The notes: generated by a model from the letters alone, not told the origin. A stretch of 64,000 bases of DNA from Halogeometricum sp. S1BR25-6 (GCF_031624495.1 NZ_JAMQOP010000001.1:124001-188000); one strand, 5' to 3'; counted from the stretch's first letter, positions 1 to 8,861 are shown. Numbers and translations are program-made.

Positions 1-878
1 AGCGTCTTCCGCATCCCGATGCGGTCGTACGCCGCACCCGCGACCGGTTTGACGACGACGCCGAACGCGAAGAACGCGCTGAACAGCGTGCCCGCGGCGG
101 CGGAGGACAGCCCCTTCTGCTCGACGAGGTAGGTGGGATACAGCCCCGTGAACGACTGCCAGATGAGGATGTAGAGGAAGAGGATGAACGAGACGAACCC
201 GAGATTCGAGTCTCGAAGCTCGGCGAGCACGTCGCGCAGGCTCTCGGTCGGGAGCGGGTCCGCGGACGCGGCGTCATCGTCGGCGCCGGCCGGGAGCGTC
301 ACCCGGACGACGAGTCCGGCCACGAGGAGCAGAGGAACGACGAACAGCAGACCCGCCTGCCAGGCGATAGCCGCCGCGAGCACCCCCGCGACGGGCGGGA
401 GGACCGTCTGTCCGAGGTCGCCCGTCGCCATCGTCACGCCGAGGGCGCTCCCGATGCGGTCCGGATATATCTCCGAGAGCATCGTGATGCGCGCGATGGG
501 GTACAGCGACTGGCCGAGTCCGACCAGGGCCGTCGCGGCGAACAGGACGAACGCCGTCGGGGCGACGGCGACGAGGACTAAGGCCGCCGCGACGACGACG
601 GTGCCGACGCTCATCACCGACCGCTCGCTGTAGCGGTCGGCGAGGAGGCCGCCCGGAAGTTGCCCGACGGCCGACCCGAGCCACAGAACCGTCACGAGGA
701 GGCCGGCGACGGTGAGGCTGATGTCGAAGGCGTCCCGCAGGTACGGCAGTAGAACGGGATAGATCATGCGCGCGCCGAGCAGCGTTCCCCACCCGCCCGC
801 GATGACGACGAGCGACGTCCCCCGGCCGCCGCCCCACAGCGCTCTGACTTCGCGCAGGACGGACTGGAGGACGCTCAT
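1..878 (-). CDS. MFS transporter, 3' part cut by window edge
   Basis: Translation leftward from an ATG at 878 gives an open frame of about 292 codons that runs off the window. It begins MSVLQSVLREVRALW and contains repeated hydrophobic helices, an early G-rich LGSAVGQLPGGLLADRYSER stretch typical of the MFS loop 2-3 motif, and a second half that starts after a hydrophilic acidic loop (around residue 200). This is the major facilitator superfamily architecture, two six-helix halves around a central loop; about 1.3 halves are visible. The substrate cannot be told from the sequence. It is transcribed away from the metallophosphoesterase at 1035. The frame is absent from simple ORF lists only because the stop lies outside the window. 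Confidence 0.85.
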   Translation of the reverse strand, partial: MSVLQSVLREVRALWGGGRGTSLVVIAGGWGTLLGARMIYPVLLPYLRDAFDISLTVAGLLVTVLWLGSAVGQLPGGLLADRYSERSVMSVGTVVVAAALVLVAVAPTAFVLFAATALVGLGQSLYPIARITMLSEIYPDRIGSALGVTMATGDLGQTVLPPVAGVLAAAIAWQAGLLFVVPLLLVAGLVVRVTLPAGADDDAASADPLPTESLRDVLAELRDSNLGFVSFILFLYILIWQSFTGLYPTYLVEQKGLSSAAAGTLFSAFFAFGVVVKPVAGAAYDRIGMRKT

Positions 879-1034
879 TGGTGTCGGTGAGAGTTCCCGC
901 GAGCGGCGGATAAGCGTTCACGTACCCGTCCTCGCTCACCGCCTGTAGGCGCGACCCGTGCGGGAGTAGGAACGGCGGGGGTAGCAATGCGAGTCCGCGG
1001 GTCGTTTTTCAGGCTTCCTCCCGTAGGTCGGCGT

Positions 1035-1694
1035 ATGCGAGTCGCCGTCATCTCGGACGTGCACGGGAACCGGGTCGCACTCGACGCCGTCCTCTCGGAT
1101 ATGCCCGAGGTGAACGGAATCGTCTGCGCCGGCGACGTGGTGGGTTACAACCCCTGGCCCGCCGAGTGCGTCGCCGAACTCCGCGACCGGGACGTGCCGA
1201 CGGTGATGGGCAACCACGACAGGGCCGTCGCCTCCGGGACGGCGTTCCGGTTCAACGGGATGGCCGCCGCGGGCGTCGAGTACACCCGGAATGTGCTCGA
1301 CGACGACGCGATGCGGTGGCTCTCGGAGTTACCCGACGAGCGGACCGAGTTTGACGGACGCATCAAACTCGTCCACGACCACCCGTGGGAACGGGACAAG
1401 TACACCTACCCCGAGGAGTTCGACGCCGACTTCATCGAGGAGGAGGACGTCCTCGTCCTCGGGCACACCCACGTGCAGGACCACCGCGTGTTCGAGGAGG
1501 GCATCGTGATGAATCCGGGGAGCGTCGGGCAACCCCGCGACGGCGACCACCGCGCGGCGTACGCGCTACTGGATTTAGAGGACCTGACAGTCAAGGAACG
1601 CCGCGTCGACTACGACATCGAGGCGGTCGTCGAGGCGGTGAACGAGGCTGGGTTGCCCGAACGCATCGGGACGCGACTGTACGACGGACGGTAG
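1035..1694 (+). CDS. Metallophosphoesterase, YfcE/MJ0936-like
   Basis: A 219-residue calcineurin-like phosphoesterase. All metal-binding motifs are visible: DVHGN near residue 8, GDVVGYNP near 32, GNHD near 57, H in LVHDHPW and GHTHVQ near 140. NPGSVGQPRDGD near 160 is the usual C-terminal signature of the small YfcE/MJ0936 group, which hydrolyse phosphodiesters with two divalent metals. The natural substrate is unknown. I start at 1035 (MRVAVISDVHG) and not at the in-frame upstream codon at 987, because the fold begins there and a T-rich TATA-like stretch at about 1002-1010 lies roughly 30 nt before it, as in leaderless haloarchaeal transcripts. Confidence 0.9.
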   Translation: MRVAVISDVHGNRVALDAVLSDMPEVNGIVCAGDVVGYNPWPAECVAELRDRDVPTVMGNHDRAVASGTAFRFNGMAAAGVEYTRNVLDDDAMRWLSELPDERTEFDGRIKLVHDHPWERDKYTYPEEFDADFIEEEDVLVLGHTHVQDHRVFEEGIVMNPGSVGQPRDGDHRAAYALLDLEDLTVKERRVDYDIEAVVEAVNEAGLPERIGTRLYDGR

Positions 1695-1798
1695 TCGGCC
1701 GGTAGCCGACGCCGCGCGGCCGACAGGGATTACCCCATCGGCGTTAACGTGGTCTCAGCGGCGTTCGCGCGACGCCGCGCCGAACGCCGGAAGACATC

Positions 1799-2377
1799 AT
1801 GTCTCTATCACTCGTCTCGGTCGTAGCCGCCGGACTCGCCCTCCCCGGGTTCGGGGACGGCGTCGTCGCCGAAGCGGTTCGGGCGGCGAGCGGGTGGGGC
1901 GGACTGCTCCTCATCTTCGTCTACTCGGTGCTCATCGCCGTCGTCCTGCCGCTTCCGGGCGAGGCGGTGTTGGTTCCGGCGGTGGAGGGAACGCTGAAAC
2001 TCGGCGTCCCGACGCCGGTGGAAATCGCGCTCGTCATCGTCGTGAGCAGCCTCGGCAAGGCGCTCGGAAGCGTCGTCGCCCTGTCGCTCGGTAACCGGGC
2101 CACCCGGTACGGGCCGGTGACCAAAGCGCTCCGCTCGGTCGGCTTCGACCCCGTGGGGTGGTCGAAGCGCCGCGTCGTCGAACTGGTCCGGCGGCACGGC
2201 TACGTCGGACTGGCCGGGACGCTGATGGTCCCCGTGTTCCCCGACACGCTTCTACTGTACGCGTTCGCCGTGCTCAACCTCGAACGGACGAAGTTCGCGG
2301 CGGCGGCGTTCGTCGGGACCGTCGGCCGACTCCTCATCACGCTGTTCGTGCTGGAGAGCGTCAGTTCGGTCTCCTGA
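1799..2377 (+). CDS. DedA/SNARE-associated (VTT) family membrane protein
   Basis: A 192-residue integral membrane protein with at least four hydrophobic segments. The middle carries PLPGEAVLVPAVEG followed by a small-residue-rich SSLGKALGSVVALSLG region. Near the C terminus VRRHGYVGLAGTLMVPVFPD resembles the re-entrant G-P motif of the DedA/YqaA family. Family members act as lipid scramblases or flippases or help maintain proton motive force; which applies in haloarchaea is not known. It stands alone, 104 nt after the phosphoesterase, and converges on tryptophanase, whose stop is 41 nt away. The start is the ATG ending a GC-rich leader. Confidence 0.75.
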   Translation: MSLSLVSVVAAGLALPGFGDGVVAEAVRAASGWGGLLLIFVYSVLIAVVLPLPGEAVLVPAVEGTLKLGVPTPVEIALVIVVSSLGKALGSVVALSLGNRATRYGPVTKALRSVGFDPVGWSKRRVVELVRRHGYVGLAGTLMVPVFPDTLLLYAFAVLNLERTKFAAAAFVGTVGRLLITLFVLESVSSVS

Positions 2378-2418
2378 GGGTCGGCGGCGGGGAGTGGAAC
2401 GCGAGCGACGCGGCGGAC

Positions 2419-3780
2419 TCAGTCGGCCGATGGGGACGCGGCGGCGGGTTCCAGACGCGCCGAGAAGTGCCGCAGTTCGCGCATCGGCGGTTCCTCGACT
2501 ATCCGCAATCCCTCGTAGCACTCCGCGGACTCCCGCACCGCAGCGGCCGTCTCCGCGACGTGTTCGAGATGTTCGCGCGAGTACGTCCGACGCGGGAGGG
2601 CTAATCTGACGAGGTCAGGACGGTCGGTGCCGGGGAACGCGAACCCGCCGAGTTCGACGCCGCGGACGCCGCCTTCGAGATAGAGCGCGCAGACGAGTTC
2701 CTGTCCGGGGAACCGCTCTTTCGGGACGTGCGGGAGGACGGACTCGGCGTCGACGTAGACGGCGTGGCCGCCGGTCGGTTCGTAGACGGGGACGCCGGCG
2801 TCGGTCAGGAGGCGACCCAGTTCGGCCACCTGTTCGACCCGCTCTCTCACGTAGGGGGGTTCGACGGCCTCTCGGAGGCCGACGGCCATCGCCGCCACGT
2901 CGCGCCCGGCGAGGCCGCCGTAGGTGGGAAAGCCCTCGTAGAGGATGCACCGTTGCTTGGCCGCCTCGAACAGGTCGGGGTCGTCCATCGCGGCGAACCC
3001 GCCGATGTTGACGAGGGCGTCCTTCTTGCCGGACATCGTCACCGCATCGGCGTAGGAGAGTTGTTCGCGGGCGATTTCGGCGACCGTCGCGTCCGCGAAC
3101 TCGGCCTCTCGCTCCCGGACGAAGTGGGCGTTTTCGGCGAACCGGCAGGCGTCTATCACGAACGTCGCATCTATCTCGTCGGCGAAGGCGGCCACCTCCC
3201 GCGTGTTGGCGACGCTGACGGGTTGCCCAGCGACGGAGTTGTTCGTCACGGTGAGGACGACGACCGGAATCGATTCGGCGCCCACGTCCTCGACTAACTC
3301 CCACCCCGCGTCCACGTCGAAGTTCCCCTTGAACGGGTGGTCAGCGTCCGGGTCGCGGGCGAGTTCGTGCGGGCAGTCAACGGGGTCCGCACCCTGATTA
3401 GCGACGTGGGCGCGCGTCGTGTCGAAGTGTGCGTTGTTCGGCACCGCGTCGCCCTCCTCGACGAGAACGCCGTAGACGACGTTCTCAGCCCCTCGCCCCT
3501 GGTGTGTGGGGACGACGTGCTCGAATCCCATCACCTCGCGGACGGCCTCGCGGAGTTCGCGAAAGCTTCGACTCCCGGCGTACGCCTCGTCGCCGCGCAT
3601 CAGCGCCCCCCACTGCTCGGCGCTCATCGTCCCGGTTCCCGAGTCAGTCAGCAAGTCGACGAACACGTCGTCGGCGTCGAGGTTGAAGGCGTTGTACCCG
3701 GCCGCGTCGAGGGCCTCCTCGCGTCTCTCGCGCGAGGGAAGGGTGATGGGTTCGACCATCTTCGCTTTGTAGGAGCGCAT
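2419..3780 (-). CDS. tnaA: Tryptophanase (beta-eliminating lyase)
   Basis: A 453-residue PLP enzyme of the tryptophanase/tyrosine phenol-lyase family, which cleaves L-tryptophan to indole, pyruvate and ammonia. It opens MRSYKAKMVEPI, a conserved family N terminus. THQGRGAENVVYG near residue 100 is the cofactor phosphate region, VIDACRFAENA near 220 holds the Asp-Arg pair that contacts the PLP ring, and TMSGKKDALVNIGGF near 265 contains the Schiff-base lysine. The size is close to bacterial TnaA (about 470). Telling tryptophanase from tyrosine phenol-lyase by eye is not certain, but haloarchaeal homologues are normally tryptophanases. It is a single gene, and lysC lies 163 nt upstream on the same strand. 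Confidence 0.88.
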   Translation of the reverse strand: MRSYKAKMVEPITLPSRERREEALDAAGYNAFNLDADDVFVDLLTDSGTGTMSAEQWGALMRGDEAYAGSRSFRELREAVREVMGFEHVVPTHQGRGAENVVYGVLVEEGDAVPNNAHFDTTRAHVANQGADPVDCPHELARDPDADHPFKGNFDVDAGWELVEDVGAESIPVVVLTVTNNSVAGQPVSVANTREVAAFADEIDATFVIDACRFAENAHFVREREAEFADATVAEIAREQLSYADAVTMSGKKDALVNIGGFAAMDDPDLFEAAKQRCILYEGFPTYGGLAGRDVAAMAVGLREAVEPPYVRERVEQVAELGRLLTDAGVPVYEPTGGHAVYVDAESVLPHVPKERFPGQELVCALYLEGGVRGVELGGFAFPGTDRPDLVRLALPRRTYSREHLEHVAETAAAVRESAECYEGLRIVEEPPMRELRHFSARLEPAAASPSAD

Positions 3781-3943
3781 ACGGAGAACACGCCGCCCGC
3801 CGTGAAGGTGGTTCCCGACGGAAATCGGCGGACGAGTGCCAGTTCGAAACTTCGACGGCCGGGATGGGACGACGATGAACGGAGTCGTGCGTCGGCGGGT
3901 GGCGGTGTCGAAAGTGGTCGAAAAGCGGGCGCGGCTTCGACGC

Positions 3944-5122
3944 TCAGAACTCGTCTTGGACGATGCTGAGCGTCTCCTCGCGGTCGTCCCACGCGACGAA
4001 GATGGCGACGGAGGTGGCGGAGGTGATGACGTCGTGGATGTTGATTCCGGCCTCGGAGATGGGTTGGACGATGTCGAGCATGACGCCCGGCCGGTTGGGG
4101 AGTTCGCCGCCCGTCACGCGGATGACGGCGATGCCGTCCTCGACGGTGACCGAGGAGAGGGACTTCTCGTCGACGACCTTCGAGTGCAGGAGGTTCTCGG
4201 CCTCCTCGGCGCGGTCCTCGTCGATGTAGAAGGTGACCGAGTCCATCCCGCTGGCGACGGCGTCGACGTTCACGTCGCGGTCACGAAGCGCCTGCGAGAG
4301 GTCGGCGAGGATGCCCGGCCGGTTTCGGATGGAGCGCCCCGCGACGGTGACGCACGCGAGGGGATTCTCCTGCATGTCGATGAGGTTGTGGAACTCGCCC
4401 TCGATGAGCGTCCCGCCCGTCAGGAGGTTCCCGTGCTGGTAGTGGACGACGCGGACGCCGAGAGTGTCGTCCTTGTAGGAGAGCGCCGACGGCGCGACCA
4501 CCTCCGCCCCGCGGAAGGAGAGATTCCGGAGTTCGTCGACGGTGATGCGCCCGACGTTCCGCGCCCCCTCGACGACGTGCGGGTCGCCCGTCATGACGCC
4601 CTCGACGTCGGTGACGATGACGACTTCGTCGGCGTCCATGTAGCGGCCCATCATCACGGCCGTCGTGTCCGACCCGCCGCGGCCGAGCGTCGTTATCTCG
4701 CCGTCGTGGTTCTGCGCGAGGAAACCCGTGATGACGGGGACGACGCCGTCCATGTCGGCGGCGAGTTTCGCGGCGCGTCGCTTCGTCTCCTCGACGTCCA
4801 CCTCGCCGAGGTCGTTCGTGATGACCGGCCAGTCGTCGGAACCGGGTTCGACGAACAGGGCGTTCACGCCGCGGGCGGTCAAGGCCGCCTTCAGCATCCG
4901 GACGCTCGTCCGTTCGCCCATCGAGACGATTTCGGCTCGGTCGCGGTCGTCGGCCTCGAACTGAATCTCGTCCAGAAGGTCGTCCGTCGTGTTACCCATC
5001 GCGGAGGCGACGACGGCTATCTCGTGGCCCTGTTCGACGGCGGCGGCGACGGAGTCGGCGGCGCGGTTGATGCGGTCGCCGCTTCCGAGCGAGGTTCCCC
5101 CGAACTTCGCGACTACTCGCAC
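3944..5122 (-). CDS. lysC: Aspartate kinase
   Basis: A 392-residue aspartokinase, first step of the aspartate family pathway (Thr, Met, Lys, or homoserine derivatives). The N-terminal KFGGTSLGSG (residues 6-15) is the amino-acid kinase signature, with TLGRGGSDTTAVMMG near 175 as the nucleotide-binding part. Two ACT domains occupy about residues 250-392 (VTVAGRSIRNRPGILADL and VTGGELPNRPGVMLDI), the usual site for feedback by lysine or threonine. The start is a GTG at 5122 (RVVAKFGG follows). It overlaps the end of a 20-codon ORF that sits directly behind the promoter, so its translation may be coupled to that short ORF. No homoserine dehydrogenase is fused or adjacent. Confidence 0.93.
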   Translation of the reverse strand: MRVVAKFGGTSLGSGDRINRAADSVAAAVEQGHEIAVVASAMGNTTDDLLDEIQFEADDRDRAEIVSMGERTSVRMLKAALTARGVNALFVEPGSDDWPVITNDLGEVDVEETKRRAAKLAADMDGVVPVITGFLAQNHDGEITTLGRGGSDTTAVMMGRYMDADEVVIVTDVEGVMTGDPHVVEGARNVGRITVDELRNLSFRGAEVVAPSALSYKDDTLGVRVVHYQHGNLLTGGTLIEGEFHNLIDMQENPLACVTVAGRSIRNRPGILADLSQALRDRDVNVDAVASGMDSVTFYIDEDRAEEAENLLHSKVVDEKSLSSVTVEDGIAVIRVTGGELPNRPGVMLDIVQPISEAGINIHDVITSATSVAIFVAWDDREETLSIVQDEF

Positions 5123-5175
5123 GGCCCGACCCCCGGCCGATTCGCCCGCAGAGACTGAGACTGGTGCTGTGGCAT
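5113..5175 (-). CDS. Possible 20-aa leader ORF overlapping lysC start
   Basis: An ATG at 5175 opens a 20-codon frame (MPQHQSQSLR, then ANRPGVGPCE). It ends at a TAG that overlaps the first codons of lysC in another frame. A TATA-like element at about 5199-5206 is 25-30 nt before this ATG, so a leaderless lysC message would start at this short ORF rather than at the lysC GTG. The peptide is not rich in Lys, Thr or Met, so it is not a classic amino-acid attenuator. It may be a coupling device or chance; there is no homology support. Confidence 0.35.
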   Translation of the reverse strand: MPQHQSQSLRANRPGVGPCE

Positions 5176-5195
5176 GCGCGGGGGTAGCGTGGGGC

Positions 5196-5208
5196 CGCGT
5201 ATAACTGT
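5196..5208 (-). promoter_or_regulatory. TATA box of lysC
   Basis: Read on the minus strand, the AT-rich run ACAGTTATACG sits in GC-rich sequence 25-30 nt before the ATG at 5175. This fits a haloarchaeal TATA box for a leaderless transcript into lysC. Confidence 0.5.
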
Positions 5209-5284
5209 GTCTCCCGCTTCAACCGTTGCCGACGCCGACAGTCCGGGCCGACCGACCAATCGGCGATTTCGCGGGCGTCGAAAG

Positions 5285-5321
5285 CGTGCAAACCGCGGCG
5301 GGTCACGTGCAAACCGCGGCG
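5285..5321 (+). repeat. 16-bp direct repeat, possible operator
   Basis: CGTGCAAACCGCGGCG occurs exactly twice, at 5285-5300 and 5306-5321. The start-to-start spacing is 21 bp, two helical turns. The pair ends about 18 bp before the TATA-like CCTTTATCAC at 5338-5347 of the next gene. Position and phasing fit binding of a dimeric regulator just upstream of the promoter. Confidence 0.6.
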
Positions 5322-5369
5322 CCTTCGGCCGACAGCGGCCTTTATCACTGCGGCGTGGTACCATGCGGT

Positions 5370-5801
5370 ATGGACGCGGAGGTACGAGACGCGCTGGAAA
5401 CGGACGCAGAATCACTGGCCGCCATCGCCGACGTCCCGACAGACGTGATGCGGAACGTCGTCCACGACCGGACCGTCCGCGTGGCCGAACGGCGGCGCGA
5501 GGCGTCCGACCCGAACGCCGACACCGACGCCGCGGATGCGGAACTCCTCGGATTCGTCGCGTTCGACGTCCGCGACAGCACCGTCCACGTCACCCAACTC
5601 GGCGGGTCCGCCGAGGCCGTCGAACGACTGCTGGGCGAACCCGTCCGCTTCGCCTCGAACGAGCGGCTGAACGTCGAGTATCTCGCGCTGGCGTCCGCCA
5701 CCGACCACCACGAGGCGGCCGAGCGCGCGGGGTTCGAACGCCTCGGTCCCGGCCCGCGGTTCATGAACGAGGAGACGGTGCGGTTCGGGATGGAGCCCTG
5801 A
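5370..5801 (+). CDS. GNAT-like acetyltransferase, haloarchaeal
   Basis: A 143-residue soluble protein. LLGFVAFDVRDSTVHVTQLG resembles the central beta strands of a GNAT fold, and EYLALASATDHHEAAERAGFERLG matches the usual last part of that fold, where an isolated residue-rich helix precedes a GF-x-RLG strand. The pyrophosphate-binding loop is poorly conserved, so acetyl-CoA binding is an inference. The ATG at 5370 is chosen because a TATA element (CCTTTATCAC) lies about 25 nt before it; longer in-frame versions would begin upstream of the promoter. It is divergent from lysC and has a tandem 16-bp repeat upstream. Confidence 0.6.
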   Translation: MDAEVRDALETDAESLAAIADVPTDVMRNVVHDRTVRVAERRREASDPNADTDAADAELLGFVAFDVRDSTVHVTQLGGSAEAVERLLGEPVRFASNERLNVEYLALASATDHHEAAERAGFERLGPGPRFMNEETVRFGMEP

Positions 5802-5807
5802 CGGGAT

Positions 5808-6938
5808 TCAGTCGTCGGCGCTCGCCTCGGACGGCACCTCGTGGTCGGCTATCGACGCGCTGGGAGCGAGGAACGACTCGGGGTCGAACGCGTCGAGGTC
5901 CTCGACGTCGGCGCCCGACCGGACGCGGTGCGGCCAATCGGGGTTCGCCAGCGCCCCCGTCGCCAGCGTCACGAGGTCGGACCCCGCCTCGACCGCCTCG
6001 CGGGCGTCCTCGGGGTCGGTGAGGCCGCCGTTGGCGACGACGGGCGCGTCGCCGTACTCGACGGCGTGTTCCGCCAGCGTCGGCCCCCCGTCGTCGAACG
6101 CCGGCGCCGTGACGTCGGGGTCGGTGACGTGGAGGTAGTCCGCGCCCGCCTCGGAGAAGGCGCCGAAGAACGCCTCGGCGGCGTCCTCGCCCTCGGCCCA
6201 CTCGTACTCTGCGTCGCTCACTTTCGTCTGGGAGACGCGGACGCCGACGACGAACCCCTCGGGCAGTTCCTCGGCGACGGCCTCGACGACGCTCGCGGGG
6301 TAGCGAGCGCGCGCCGCCGGGTCGCCGCCGTACTCGTCGTCGCGGCGGTTCGCGTCCGCCGCGAGGAACTCGTTGAGCAGGTAGCCGTTCGCGGCGTGTA
6401 TCTCCACGCCTTCGAAGCCCGCCTTTCGGGCGTTCTTCGCCGCCTCGACGAACCCCTCGCGGGCGTCGTCGAGTTGCTCTTTCGTCGCCCTGTTCGGGAC
6501 GTAGTACTCCCCGCTCCCGCCGTACGCCTCGGCCATCTCACCCTCGGGTTGGACGTCGGAGGGGGCGATGGTCTCGCCGTCGTCGACATGCGGGTTGCCC
6601 TGCGCCTGCGCGCCGGCGTGCATCAACTGCGCGAAGATGGGTGCGTCGGCGTCGTGAACGGCGTCGACGACGCCGCGCCACGCCTCGACCTGTTCGTCAG
6701 TGACGAGTCCGGGTTGGTTCAGGTAGCCCTGACTGTAGGCGTCGTCGGTGTAGGTACCCTCGGTGATGAGAAAGGAGAACCCCCCGTCGGCGAACTTCGA
6801 GTAGTAGCGGGCCATCTCGTCGGTCGCGCGGCCGTCGTCCGTCGCGCTGACCCGCGTCATCGGCGCGAGGCCGACGCGGCCGTCCAGTTCGAGGTCGTTC
6901 AGCGTCACGGGGTCGAAGAGCGTGTCCGAGTCGGTCAT
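5808..6938 (-). CDS. NADH:flavin oxidoreductase, Old Yellow Enzyme family
   Basis: A 376-residue TIM-barrel flavoprotein. LFDPVTLNDLELDGRVGLAPMTR at the N terminus is the family start. AQLMHAGAQAQ near residue 105 and GFEGVEIHAANGYLLNEFL near 175-195 contain the FMN- and substrate-binding residues, here an H-x-x-N pair as in ene-reductases. The C-terminal PVVANGGL and TLATGALANPDWP regions contact the FMN phosphate. It likely reduces activated alkenes or related electrophiles with NAD(P)H; the physiological substrate is unknown. There is no CxxC cluster for an iron-sulfur centre, so it is the short OYE type rather than the 2,4-dienoyl-CoA reductase type. Its stop is only 7 nt from the convergent acetyltransferase-like gene. 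Confidence 0.9.
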   Translation of the reverse strand: MTDSDTLFDPVTLNDLELDGRVGLAPMTRVSATDDGRATDEMARYYSKFADGGFSFLITEGTYTDDAYSQGYLNQPGLVTDEQVEAWRGVVDAVHDADAPIFAQLMHAGAQAQGNPHVDDGETIAPSDVQPEGEMAEAYGGSGEYYVPNRATKEQLDDAREGFVEAAKNARKAGFEGVEIHAANGYLLNEFLAADANRRDDEYGGDPAARARYPASVVEAVAEELPEGFVVGVRVSQTKVSDAEYEWAEGEDAAEAFFGAFSEAGADYLHVTDPDVTAPAFDDGGPTLAEHAVEYGDAPVVANGGLTDPEDAREAVEAGSDLVTLATGALANPDWPHRVRSGADVEDLDAFDPESFLAPSASIADHEVPSEASADD

Positions 6939-7060
6939 CGGGCGTGATTGCGTCCGGACGCTGAAGAACGGGCGGCGGACGTGTCGCGCCCGCGCACAGT
7001 ACGTGTGCTACCGAGGGTCGTACGAGCCTCGAATCCGGTTCGACGGACGAGGACGGCGGA

Positions 7061-8767
7061 CTACGAGAACTTCCGGACCGTCATATCCAGGGTATCTAAA
7101 TCGAGGATGGGCGCGTAGCCCGCGTCGGGGTCGATGTTGACGGACTTCTGGAAGTCGGTCTGGGCCTGCCAGCACCCGGAGTTGACGGCGAGGACGTTGT
7201 GGTACTTCCCCCAACCGAGTTTGTGGACGTGGCCCGTGTGGAACACGTCGGGCACCTCCTCCATGACGAGGTAGTCCTTCTCCTCGGGGGCGAGGCGGGT
7301 GTGACCGCCGTACTGCGGGGCGACGTGGCGCTTTTTCAACAACTGATACATCGCCTTGTGGGGTTCGTCGTAACTGGCCGACTCCGCCGGGAGTTCGGCG
7401 ATGACCTCGTCCAAGGAGACGCCGTGGTACATGAGCACCTTCACGCCCTCCAGCGTCACCGTCGAGGGGTTGCTCGTGATGCGCGCGTCGTGGACGGACA
7501 TGATGTCGCGGAGGTTCTCGTCGAACCCGGGTTGGGGTTCGGCGAGGCGGACGGCGTCGTGGTTCCCCGGAATCATCACTATCTCGATATCCCCCGGAAC
7601 CTCCTTCAGGTGCTCGGAGAACTGCTCGTACTGGTCGTAGATGTCGACGATGTCCAACTCCTCGTCCTGGTTCGGGTAGACGCCGACACCCTCCACCATG
7701 TCGCCTGCAATGAGGAGATACTCCACGTGCTCGGCCTCCTCGGTGTGGAGCCACGAGGTGAACCGCTGCCACGCCTCGGTCATGAACTCCTGGCTCCCGA
7801 CGTGCACGTCGGAGATGAGCGCCGCCTGCACGTGTCTGTCGGCGGTGCTCGGTTTGTACGTCCGCGGCACGTCCGGGGAGTGCATCGAGTCGACGAACAT
7901 GATGCCCGCGTCGTCGGCCAGGGTGCCCTCGACGGCGATGCACTCGTCCAAGAGGAGTTCGTCCACCGCCGCGGCGAACTCGCGGTCCTTCATCACGAGA
8001 CAGGGGAACGTCCCCGTCGTATCCTCCAGTTCGACCAGCCAGTGACCGCTGGCCGTCGACCGGATGTCGTTGACGAGGCCGACCATCGCCGCGTCGCTGC
8101 CGCCGGACATCGACTGGATGGCCTCGGCGGGCCGGTGGTTCACCCGGCCGCGGAGCTGTCGGGAGAGTTTCTCGTAGCGGTCCTTGAACACCTTCACGAA
8201 GTCGCCGTACTCGCCCGTCCCGGTGCTCTGTCCGGTCATGTCGTTGGCGACGTCGAGCGACCGGAGCGACGTGTCCTGACTACGTCCGGGCCAGTTCCCC
8301 TCTGTTTCGGGTGCAGCCGATTTCGATCCGGTCGAGTCTCCGTCGTCCGTTTCTCCACTCGAAGCAAAGGGGTCTGGAGCGGGGGCGGAATCGGGAGAAT
8401 CGGCGTCATCCGCGGGTCGCTCCGCCGCCGCGCCGCCGTCCGTCGTCGTCGGGTCGGGCGTCGCGGAGTTGGTAGACGCGGAGTCGGTGGGCGCGGAGTC
8501 GGCCGCTGTCGAATCGGCAGGCGTCTTCGAGTCGGCCGCCGCGGGGTCGGAGACGGGGGCGTCCGTCGCGTTCGGACCGGCGTCGAGCACCGCGCGGACG
8601 TCCTCGGCGGTGACGCGGAAGGCGTCGGGGCCGGCGCGTTCGACGGCGCGCGCGAGCGTCGTTCCGGGGTCGGCGGCGCCCGCGATGAGCGTCACGGCCT
8701 CCCGTTCGGCGTTGTAACCGTGGCGCGCGAGTTCGCGAACGATGCGGGCCGGCGTCTCCAGAGGCAC
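7061..8767 (-). CDS. polD1: DNA polymerase D small subunit DP1
   Basis: A 568-residue small subunit of archaeal replicative polymerase D; it carries the 3'-5' proofreading nuclease. The C-terminal half is a calcineurin-like phosphoesterase with ISDVHVGS, AGDMVEG, IPGNHD, LMYHG and TGHVHKLG in order, preceded by an OB-fold region. The N-terminal 70 residues form a helical domain, linked by about 130 residues of Ala/Asp/Ser/Thr/Pro-rich low-complexity sequence. I use the GTG at 8767 (PLETPARIVRELARHG follows): upstream codons in the frame encode Arg-rich, non-haloarchaeal-looking sequence and run antisense through sec11. polD1 and sec11 are divergent, 94 nt apart, beside the origin. The partner DP2 begins at 63923. 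Confidence 0.93.
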   Translation of the reverse strand: MPLETPARIVRELARHGYNAEREAVTLIAGAADPGTTLARAVERAGPDAFRVTAEDVRAVLDAGPNATDAPVSDPAAADSKTPADSTAADSAPTDSASTNSATPDPTTTDGGAAAERPADDADSPDSAPAPDPFASSGETDDGDSTGSKSAAPETEGNWPGRSQDTSLRSLDVANDMTGQSTGTGEYGDFVKVFKDRYEKLSRQLRGRVNHRPAEAIQSMSGGSDAAMVGLVNDIRSTASGHWLVELEDTTGTFPCLVMKDREFAAAVDELLLDECIAVEGTLADDAGIMFVDSMHSPDVPRTYKPSTADRHVQAALISDVHVGSQEFMTEAWQRFTSWLHTEEAEHVEYLLIAGDMVEGVGVYPNQDEELDIVDIYDQYEQFSEHLKEVPGDIEIVMIPGNHDAVRLAEPQPGFDENLRDIMSVHDARITSNPSTVTLEGVKVLMYHGVSLDEVIAELPAESASYDEPHKAMYQLLKKRHVAPQYGGHTRLAPEEKDYLVMEEVPDVFHTGHVHKLGWGKYHNVLAVNSGCWQAQTDFQKSVNIDPDAGYAPILDLDTLDMTVRKFS

Positions 8768-8861
8768 ACCGGTCGAACGGCGACGTCGGAGAAAAGCGTA
8801 CTGAAAATCCGGGACCGAATCCCAGAACGTTGAAACTTGACGGCGGAGAACGCAGGGGTAG

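Noticed and set aside
3836-5158. Long open frame of 440 codons on the plus strand over lysC
   Set aside because: It is antisense to a clear aspartate kinase and is Arg/Asp/Val repetitive, the usual shadow of GC-rich haloarchaeal codons.
8353-8372. ORB-like match in the polD1 linker as a confirmed initiator site
   Set aside because: It lies in a low-complexity coding region, where such words arise from repeated Ser/Gly/Asp codons; kept only as a weak candidate in the scattered-site finding.
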